Shown here in pieces: positions 43,314 to 51,500 of a stretch of DNA of 64,000 nt (positions are counted from its first letter, which is position 1; the number at the start of each line of letters is the position of its first letter). The notes below the pieces were generated by a model. It was not told the origin of the DNA. It did not search any database and saw only the letters and a program-made list of their open reading frames with translations. The stretch covers positions 22,187 through 86,186 of the forward strand of contig NZ_JBILQK010000007.1 in NCBI RefSeq assembly GCF_044373315.1. Reading direction: 5' to 3'. Position numbers and translations under genes: made by a program. This DNA is from JACDQM01 sp044373315. Lineage in GTDB: Bacteria; Pseudomonadota; Gammaproteobacteria; Burkholderiales; Burkholderiaceae_C.

Positions 43314-43442
43314 TCAACGCTTCTTGACCCGCGGGGCCGGCAGACTGGCGATCACGGCGATGCCAGGCACGATCAGGGGAGCCACCGGCGGCGGCTGCTT
43401 GGGCTTCTTCGCTTCCTTGTTGCCGCGCTGATGCTTGCTCAT
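43314..43442 (-). CDS. Small basic proline-rich protein (42 aa)
   Basis: A 42-residue protein starting MSKHQRGNKEAKKPKQPPP and ending in APRVKKR, with a hydrophobic VAPLIVPGIAVIASL centre. The first half is very basic. Similar short MSK-QRGNKEAKKPK proteins are, to my recollection, common in this order but unnamed. AGGAAGG precedes the ATG. The codon pattern and ribosome site support a real gene despite its size. Candidate roles (nucleic acid binding, membrane surface binding) are speculative. Confidence 0.7.
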   Translation of the reverse strand: MSKHQRGNKEAKKPKQPPPVAPLIVPGIAVIASLPAPRVKKR

Positions 43443-43539
43443 GGGGGAAACCTTCCTGTTGCTGCGCTTGGCAGCCCCGAGCGCCCCGAGGCAATGCCCT
43501 GTCGATGCAGCCACTATGTCCAGCGCAATCGTCGCCGTC

Positions 43540-43555
43540 TGTGCGCTACCACACC
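43540..43555. promoter_or_regulatory. Candidate Crp/Fnr-type operator, site D
   Basis: TGTGC-GCTACC-ACACC upstream of the 42-aa gene. A minus-strand -10-like CATAGT (43513-43518) predicts a start at 43506, so the site centre is at -41.5 and the leader is 64 nt. The first half-site and GTGCGCT core match sites A and B; the second half is weaker. Confidence 0.35.
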
Positions 43556-43576
43556 CAATGCATGCCCGCAGCCCGA

Positions 43577-44311
43577 TCAACCCAGCAGGCGCTGGTAGGC
43601 CTGCTGATCGGCTGCGTAGCAGCTGCAGGCGCTCAGCTCCAGGGCGCTGCGGTTGCAGACCCTCAGCGTGCCGCGGTGGTACTCGATCATGCCGGCCCGC
43701 TGCAAGGCACCGGCGGCGGTGGTGATGCCAACCCGGCGCACGCCCAGCATTTGCGCCAGCAACTCATGGGTGACATGGAAACTGTCGGCATGGGCTCGGT
43801 CGTGCCCCATCAGCAGCCAGCGCGCCAGACGGGCGCCGATGCGGTGAAAACGCAGGCACGCCGCCGCGATGGCCAACTGGCTGAGCTGCGTGCACATGTA
43901 GCGCTCAACGCAATGCCGCAGCGCTGGGCTGCTGGCAAGCTGCCGCACGAATTCGGGCCCGCTGACGCGCCAGGCACGCCCATTGCCCTGCAGCAGCACC
44001 CGCTGCGCCGGTGGCATGCGCCCCAGCGCCACCTCATGGCCCAGCATGCCCTCACGGCCGACCATCGCTGTCTCCAGACCTGGGTGGCGATCCACCGAGG
44101 TCAGCAAGGAAACAAAACCGTCAACCGGGAAGTAGACCTGCGGCACCGGCAGAACACTGTCGCCGACCGTGTCCGCCAGCATCAACTCGACCGACTCGCA
44201 ATGCACCAGCAAAGCCTGTCGCTCGGCGCCCGGCAGCATCTCGATCAACTGATTCTCGTTGGCGGCCACAGAGTGCTCCGGCGCTGCTGAACAAGCACCG
44301 AGTCTGCACAC
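43577..44311 (-). CDS. Crp/Fnr family regulator 1 (tandem pair)
   Basis: A 244-residue Crp/Fnr-family protein: cupin-like sensor domain with PQVYFPVDGFVSLLTSV and GREGMLGHEVALG, a dimerisation helix, and a C-terminal winged helix (VTHELLAQMLGVRRVGITTAAGALQ). At the recognition helix the usual Arg-Glu pair reads Arg-Val, so its DNA contact differs from CRP and from regulator 2. The C-terminus has ACSCYAAD, a CxCY motif shared with regulator 2. The first codon is GTG at 44311; another GTG at 44269 is possible. It follows regulator 2 by 12 bp. Confidence 0.87.
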   Translation of the reverse strand: MCRLGACSAAPEHSVAANENQLIEMLPGAERQALLVHCESVELMLADTVGDSVLPVPQVYFPVDGFVSLLTSVDRHPGLETAMVGREGMLGHEVALGRMPPAQRVLLQGNGRAWRVSGPEFVRQLASSPALRHCVERYMCTQLSQLAIAAACLRFHRIGARLARWLLMGHDRAHADSFHVTHELLAQMLGVRRVGITTAAGALQRAGMIEYHRGTLRVCNRSALELSACSCYAADQQAYQRLLG

Positions 44312-44323
44312 ATCGCCCGCGAA

Positions 44324-45100
44324 TCACTGTGGGTCAGCCCACACAGGCCGGCTCAAGCCGCGGACGCCAACCGCCGCGGTGTCAACCGGATTCAAATGCG
44401 GCAACAGCCGCTCGTATTCCTTCTTGACCACTGCATAGCACTCGCAGCTGCGCGCCTCAAGGCCGGGGCGGTCGAGCACGGCAATGTGGCCGCGCGCGTA
44501 ACGTATCAAACCCGCAGCCTGCAGCTTCAGTGCGCTTTCGGTCACACCCTCGCGCCGCACGCCCAGCATGTTGGCGATCAGCTCCTGCGTCATCACCAAC
44601 TCGCTGCCGGGCAGCCGGTCCAGGCTCAGCAGCAGCCAGCGGCACAGCTGCTGGTCCAGCGAATGGTGGCGGTTGCAGACGGCGGTCTGCGACATCTGTG
44701 TGATCAGGGCTTGCGTGTAGAGCAGCAGCAGATGCATGACCGGCCCGGCGCGGTTGAACTCGTCTTTGAGCAGCTGCGCCGGAAGACGAAAGCCGATGCC
44801 TGCGCTCTGCACCACGGCTCGATTGGGCGTGGAGTTGCCGCCCATGAACAGCGAGATGCCCACCATCCCTTCATTGCCGACCACGGCGATCTCGGCCGAA
44901 GCACCGTTTTCGGTCACGTACAGGATGGAGACGATGGAGGTGAGGGGAAAGTAGACATGGCTGAGCGTGCGGCCGGACTCGTACAGCACCATGCCCAGCG
45001 GCATGCCGACCTGTTCCAGGTGCGGCAACCAGTGTGCCTGTTCGCTCACGGTGAGCGCGCGCAACAGATGGTTCTGCCTGAAGTCAGCGTTCACAGCCAT
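44324..45100 (-). CDS. Crp/Fnr family regulator 2 (tandem pair)
   Basis: A 258-residue Crp/Fnr-family regulator. The sensor domain has LSHVYFPLTSIVSILYVTENG and AVVGNEGMVGISLFMGG. The winged helix is VMTQELIANMLGVRREGVTESALKLQ, keeping the Arg-Glu pair that in CRP reads the GTG core of the half-site. The C-terminal SCECYAVVKKEYERLL carries the CxCY motif. There is no Fnr-type N-terminal cysteine cluster and no obvious cAMP pocket signature. AGGAGG lies 9 bp before ATG 45100. It leads the two-gene operon and is divergent from the ndvB operon. Confidence 0.88.
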   Translation of the reverse strand: MAVNADFRQNHLLRALTVSEQAHWLPHLEQVGMPLGMVLYESGRTLSHVYFPLTSIVSILYVTENGASAEIAVVGNEGMVGISLFMGGNSTPNRAVVQSAGIGFRLPAQLLKDEFNRAGPVMHLLLLYTQALITQMSQTAVCNRHHSLDQQLCRWLLLSLDRLPGSELVMTQELIANMLGVRREGVTESALKLQAAGLIRYARGHIAVLDRPGLEARSCECYAVVKKEYERLLPHLNPVDTAAVGVRGLSRPVWADPQ

Positions 45101-45312
45101 GGCCTGGTTCCTCCTGTTCAAGCGATCTCATCGGCGGGGCCGGCAGAGCAGCCCGCGCACTTTTTTTCGAACACTATACGCCCCGCATGTGTTCGACAGC
45201 GCACAGAGCGCAAAGCGCAAAGTGCCTAGTCTACGCAGATACGCGGCATGCCTGCCGCTGCCCTGTCACCCATCATCCGTTCGGTCGCCAGGCCGCACGG
45301 GCGGAGCCCGTC
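45101..45312. promoter_or_regulatory. Divergent control region, regulator pair / ndvB operon
   Basis: A 212-bp region. An 8-bp inverted repeat TCGAACAC (45167-45174) and GTGTTCGA (45189-45196) is separated by 14 bp, a 22-bp centre-to-centre spacing (two helical turns). It flanks a minus-strand -10-like TATAGT (45173-45178) for the regulators. Overlapping it is site B, TGTTC-GACAGC-GCACA at 45190-45205 (on the minus strand TGTGC-GCTGTC-GAACA). On the plus strand, TAGTCT (45227-45232) predicts a start at 45239, with site B at -41.5. Confidence 0.5.
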
Positions 45313-45555
45313 ATGAACAGCAAAGCCTCACACGGATCGCACTGGAGCACCTCCTCCTTCGGCGACAGCGTCGAGACCTCGCCGCAGGACCTGCATGCGC
45401 TCGGCGAGCATCTGGATCTGTGCCGCAGCAAGAACACCCGGCTCTTCAATCTGCGCTGCAACGCCGAGACGCTGAGCCGCTTCCTGCTGGCGCGCATCGT
45501 CACCACCGCGCTGGTGCTGGCGTTGCTGCTGGGTGCCGTGATCCTGGCCTTTTGA
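45313..45555 (+). CDS. Small C-tail-anchored membrane protein upstream of ndvB
   Basis: An 80-residue protein. About 58 hydrophilic residues (SVETSPQDLHALGEHLDLCRS, NTRLFNLRCNAETLSRFLL) precede one C-terminal transmembrane helix (IVTTALVLALLLGAVILAF). I do not recognise a family. The stop codon is 3 bp before the ndvB ATG, so the two are likely translationally coupled and the protein may be an accessory of the synthase. The start ATG at 45313 follows GCGGAG. Confidence 0.65.
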   Translation: MNSKASHGSHWSTSSFGDSVETSPQDLHALGEHLDLCRSKNTRLFNLRCNAETLSRFLLARIVTTALVLALLLGAVILAF

Positions 45556-45558
45556 GGC

Positions 45559-48500
45559 ATGCTCGCATCCCCGCTGCTGCGCCTCTTGCCCGATGCGCCG
45601 CAAGCGCTGGCCGAGTTGTTGGACGGCGCTGCCGGTGCGCTGCAGCCGCCGATACGCTCCGAGATCTTCGGCCCGCAGCGCTTTGCCGAGCATGGCCGCA
45701 GCCTGGGCCAGACCCACGGCGCCGGTGCAGCCAGCTGGCGCCAGGCCGGCTTCTATCCGCGCCTGCGCAGCAATATCGAGACCTTGCGCCGCACTCAGCG
45801 CTATATCGGAGCCTACGCATCGGCCGGCCATGACATCAGCCCGGCCGCCGAATGGCTGCTGGACAACACCCACCTGATCGAGGCCCAACTCAAGGAAGTG
45901 CATGACGGGCTGACGCGGCGCTACTTCCGCAGCCTGCCGGTGCTGCTGGAAGAGCCACTGGCTGGCCTGCCGCGCGTCTATGGTGTGGCCTGGGCCTTTG
46001 TCGCACACACCGACGGCGCCTTCGACGAGGAACTGCTGGTCCGATTCCTGGCCGCCTACCAGGAGACGCGCGAGCTCAGCCTCAGCGAGATCTGGGCCCT
46101 GCCGACCACCTTGCGCGTGGTGCTGGTGGAGAACCTGAGGCGATTGGCCGAACGAGTGGCAACGCACAAGGCCGCGCGCGAGCTGGCCAATCTGTGCTGC
46201 GACCGCAAGCTGGCCTGCAGCAGCTCGACGCTGGACGCGCTGCTGGCGCTGCTGAACCGGCGCGGCGCGAGCCGCCCCTTCCTGGCCCAGCTGGGCCTGC
46301 GCGTGCAGGATCAGCCCGGCGCGCGCCAGGCCGCGCTGCAGGCCTGGCTGCAGGGCTTGATGCCCGATCTGGCCGGTGCCCAGACCCTGCTGAATGCCGA
46401 CCAGACGGCCGACAACCTCAGCGTCAGCAATGCGGTGGGCTCACTGCGCATCATCGGCGAGGCCGACTGGCCGGAAATTGTGGCCGCCAGCAGCGCGCTG
46501 ATGCAGCTGATGCTGGGCTCACCGCTATTCGAGGCCGAGCACATCCAGACCCGCGACCAAGCGCTGCACGCCATCGAGCGGCTGGCACGCCGCAGCGGCC
46601 GCAGCGAACTGGCCGTGGGCCGGGTGCTGCAATCGCTGATGGCCCAGGCACCCGAGCCGCTAGGGGCTCCGGCTTCCGCCAGCTACTGGCTGCAGGGCCA
46701 GGGTCGGGCCACGCTGCTGCGCAGCCTGGGCCTGCATGACAGCCCTTTCGTGCTGTGGCGCGCGCTGCGCCATCACCTCAGCTTGCCGCTGTATCTTGGC
46801 GCGCTGCTGCTGGGCACCCTGGCGCTGACAGCCTGGCTGCTGCTGAAGGAAAGCCTCGGGCTGGCGCAAGCGCCATGGTGGATGGGTCTGGCGGGCGCCC
46901 TGTTGCTGCTGCTGCCGGCCTCGGAGGCAGTGGTGGCCCTGGTCAACCGGCTGATCAGCGAATCAGTGCAGCCGCGCCATCTGCCACGGCTCGCACTGGC
47001 CACGGGCATACCGCCCCAGCAGCGCGTGATGGTGGTCATACCCGCCATGCTCAGCAACCCGGCCGCCATCGACGCGCTGGCGCGCCGGCTGCTGCTGCAC
47101 TACCTGGCCAATCCCGAGCCGCAGGCCCAGTTCGCACTGGCCACCGACTGGAGCGATGCCGACAGCGCTCACACGCCCGCTGACGCCGCCTTGCTGAAGC
47201 AGGCGCTGCAGGCGGTACACGAACTGAACCGCCTGCATGGCCACGCAACGGCGCAAGCGGCACCGCGCTTCATCCTATTGCAGCGTGAACGGCGCTTCTG
47301 CGTCACCGAGCAGCGCTGGATGGGCTGGGAGCGCAAGCGCGGCAAACTGGAACAGCTGATCGAAGCGCTAGCCACCGGCAAGGCCAGCGCCTTCACCGAT
47401 CTGGGCGAGGCCTCGCGCATCGCCGCCGACACACGCTACCTGCTGACGCTGGACAGTGACACCGAACTGCCGCCGGGCCGGCTGCGCGATCTGGTCGGCG
47501 TGGCCGCTCATCCGCACAACCAGCCGCGCCTGGACGCCAGTGGCCGGCGTGTCGTCAGCGGCTACGCCATCCTGCAGCCACGCGTCGTCACGCCGCTGCC
47601 GGCGGCCGGGCAGCTGACACGCTTCCACTGGCTGTTCGCCGGCCAGTGCGGCGTCGACCCCTACAGCGCGGCCAGCTCCGAGGTCTATCAAGACCTGTTC
47701 GGCGAAGGCAGCTTCAGCGGCAAGGGCCTGCTGCATGTGCAGACGCTGCAGCGCGTGCTGGCAGGCCGGCTGCCGGAGAACGCCATCCTCAGCCACGACC
47801 TGCTGGAAGGCGCGCTGGTGCGCTGCGCCGCCGTCACCGACCTGATGCTGATCGAGGACGCCCCCTTCCATGCCGACGTGGCCACGGCGCGCGTGCACCG
47901 CTGGACCCGTGGCGACTGGCAGCTGCTGCCACTGCTGCTGCAGCCGCGCCTGTTTCCTCTCAACGCGATCAACCGCTGGAAGCTGTTCGACAACCTGCGC
48001 CGCTCTCTGGTGGCGCCGGCGGGGCTGGGCCTACTGCTGATGGCGCTGGCTGGCCACGGCGTGTCGATCCGCGCGGCGCTTGGCTTGGTGTTGATGGCCT
48101 TCTTCGCCGGCCCGCTGATCGGCGCGCTTGCCGGCTTCCTGCCCGGCCGCGACGAGCTGGCGCGGCGCCATTTCTACAAGCAGGCGCTGACCGATCTGCT
48201 GCGCGTGCTGCTGGGCGGGCTGTGGCATCTGGCGCAGCTGATGGAACAGGCCTGGATGGCGGGCGACGCGATCCTGCGCACGCTCTACCGCATGGCGGTG
48301 AGCCGGCGCCATCTGCTGCAGTGGACCACGGCCGCCGCCGCGCAGGCCGCGGCCAAGACCGGGCTGGCTGAGCTGCTGCGCCAGCACCGCCGCACGCCGG
48401 CGCTGGCCCTGCTGCTGGCCGCACTGCTGTGGAGCGTCGACGCCCATCCGCTGAGCCTGCTGCTGTGCGGCCTGTGGGCCGGCTCGCCGCTGGGGATCTG

Positions 48501-51500
48501 GTGGGTCAGCCGGCCGGCCGGAGGCGCTGCGGCCGAATTGCCTCCGGCAACGCAGGTCTACCTGCACGATGTGGCGCGCGACACCTGGCGCTATTTCGAG
48601 CGCTGCGTCAGCGCCGAGGATAGACACCTGCCGCCCGACAACCTGCAGGTGCTGCCGATGGACATGCTGGCCCACCGCAGCTCGCCCACCAATATCGGCC
48701 TGTACCTGCTGAGCGTGGCCTGCGCGCGCCAGTTCGGCTGGATCGGCACGCAGGAGCTGCTGGATCGCCTGCAGGCCACATTGGCGACCTTGCTCGACCT
48801 GGAGCGCCATCGCGGCCACTTCCTCAACTGGTACGACACCCGCAGCGGCCAGCCGCTGCTGCCGCGCTACGTGTCCAGCGTCGACAGCGGCAATCTGTGC
48901 GGCCATCTGCTGGCCGTGGCCGAGGCCTGCCGAGCGCTGTCCCTTGATCCGCTGGATGGAGCCCCGACCCAGGCCGCGCTGGCCCGCGCACGCAGCCGGC
49001 TACAGCCCCTGCTGGCACGGCGCAAGCGGCTGGAGCCGAGCGAGCGCGCCGAGCTGCGCCAGGGCCTGGCGGATCTGCGCGCCACGCAGGCCTCTGCCGC
49101 GCGCGACGAAGGCGTCGATCTGAGTGGCTGCCGCGCAGCGCTGCTGGCGCTGGCCGGCAGCCTGGAGCAGTTGGCGCTGCAGGCGGACTTCAGCTTCCTC
49201 TACCACCGCAAACGGCATCTGCTGCATCTGGGCTTTCGCGTGGCCGAGCAGCAGCTGGACTCAGGCTTCTACGATCTGCTGGCCTCCGAATCGCGCCTGA
49301 GCAGCTTGCTGGCCATCGCCAACGGCAGTGTGCCGGTGCGCCACTGGGCCGCACTCGGCAGGCCTTTCTATGCGGTGGGCACGCGCGCCGGCCTGCGTTC
49401 CTGGTCGGGCTCGATGTTCGAGTACCTGATGCCGGGCCTGGTGCTGATCGAGCCGCCCGGCAGCGCGCTGCGCGAAGCCAGCGAGGCCGCATTGATCGAA
49501 CAGGTGCACTACGCCGAACGGCTGGGCGTGCCCTGGGGCATTTCGGAATCAGCCTACGCAGGCCGCGACCTGAGCCTGGCCTACCAGTACGCGCCGCAGG
49601 GCGTGCCGCGCCTGGCGCTGCGGCGAACGCCCGTGGCTGAGCTGGTGGTAGCGCCCTATGCAACCGCGCTGGCGGCACAGATCGCGCCGCTGGCAGCCTG
49701 CAGCAACTTCGCCGCGTTGGAACGCCTCGGCGCGCGCGGCCGCTATGGCTTCATAGAGGCGCTGGATTTCACCCCGGAGCGCCAAAGCTTCGGCGAGGAC
49801 TTCACGCCGGTGGCCACCTTCATGGCCCATCACCAGGGCATGAGCATCGTGGCACTGGCCAATGTGTTGCTGGACGGCGTGGCCCAGCGCTGGGGCATGG
49901 CCAATGCGCATCTCGAGGCGGTGGCCTCGTTGCTGCATGAACGGGCGCCGCGCGAGATCTCCAACCTCTACGCCCCACCCAGCCTGGCGGCCAAGGCTCA
50001 TCAGCGCAGTGCACCGAGCCTGCGCAACGAGGTACCGCCCGGCCAGGCCGCGGTGGAGCCAAGCCATCTGCTGTCCAACGGCCGCTACCGCGTCGCGCTG
50101 CGCGCCAATGGTGCCGGCTGGAGCCGCTGGGGCGAGCACGACCTGAGCCGCTGGCGCGACGATGCGCTGCGCGACGCGCACGGACACTTCTTCTTCCTGC
50201 GTCTGGCCGGCAGCCAGGCGCTGGTGTCGCTGACCCAGCATCCCGCGCCCGATGCCGGCGCCGAGTACCACGGCGTCTTCCATGCCGACCGGGTCTGCCT
50301 GAGCGCCAGCTGGCCGGGGCTGCACAGCGAACTAACGGCCTGGGTCAGCCCCGAGGACGACATCGAGTTCCGCCAGGTGGAGTTGCGGAACTCTGGCGAC
50401 CAGCCGATCGAGCTGGAGCTGATCTCCTGCTTCGAGCCCACGCTGGCGCTGGCGCGTGCTGACGAGGCGCATCCGGCCTTCAGCCAGATGTTCCTGAGCG
50501 CCCAGGGCCTGCCGCAGCAGCAGGCGCTGCTGTTCGAACGCCGCCCGCGCCTGGCCACCGAGCCGGGCCTGCAGGCCGCGCACTTCCTGGCCCATGCCGA
50601 GCCGCCGGTGCAGACACTGCAGGTGCAGCTGGATCGCCAGCAGTGGCGGGGCCGCAATCGCGCAGTGCATCAGCCGCTGGGCCGTCTGGACCCGCTCACC
50701 GCAGGCGACCTGGTGACCGGGCTGGATCCCGTGTGCGTGCTGGCGGCGACCCTGCGCATCGAGCCACGCGGCAAGGCGCTGCTGACCTTCGCCACAGCTG
50801 CGGCCGAGCATGGCGCCACGCTGCGCGCGGTGATCGACAAATACCGCCAGCCCAGCCATGTGGAGCGCGCCTCGCTGATGTCGGCCACGCTGGCCGGTAT
50901 CCGCTTGCGCGCGCTGCGCATCAGCCCGGACAGCCTGGCCGCCGTTCAGACGCTCAGCACCGCCTTGCTGCTGACCCTGACGCGCCCGCCAGCGCCGGGC
51001 CGCGAGCGCGCGCCGCCCGGCCCGGGCTGGGACCGCCGCCTGCTGTGGCGCTTCGGCCTGTCGGGCGAGCGGCCGCTGGTGCTGGTGCACATCAGCACCC
51101 TGCCCGGCCTGGGCCTGCTGCGCGCGCTGGACCAGGGGCTGCGCCTGTGGTCATGGGGGGGCGTCGCCTGCGATCTGGTGGTCATCAACGAGGAAGCCGC
51201 CTCCTACGAAATGGCCCTGCAACGCGAGATCGCGGCATTGCGCCAGCGCCACCAGGCCGATGCCGCGGCGTTGCCCGGCACCAGCAGCACTGCCTTCCAT
51301 CTGCTGCGGGCCCAGGATCTTTCAGCGGCCGAGCTCGACGCGCTGCAGCAGCTGGCGCGCGTACAGCTGCGCGCCGATGGGCGGCCGCTGGCGCAGCATG
51401 TGCGCGCCTGGCTTGCGCAGCACGAACTGGCGCGCGAGGTCCGCCAGGGCACGGACTGCAGCGAACTGCCCTCGCAAGCGCAAACCGCAGCCATCGCCGC

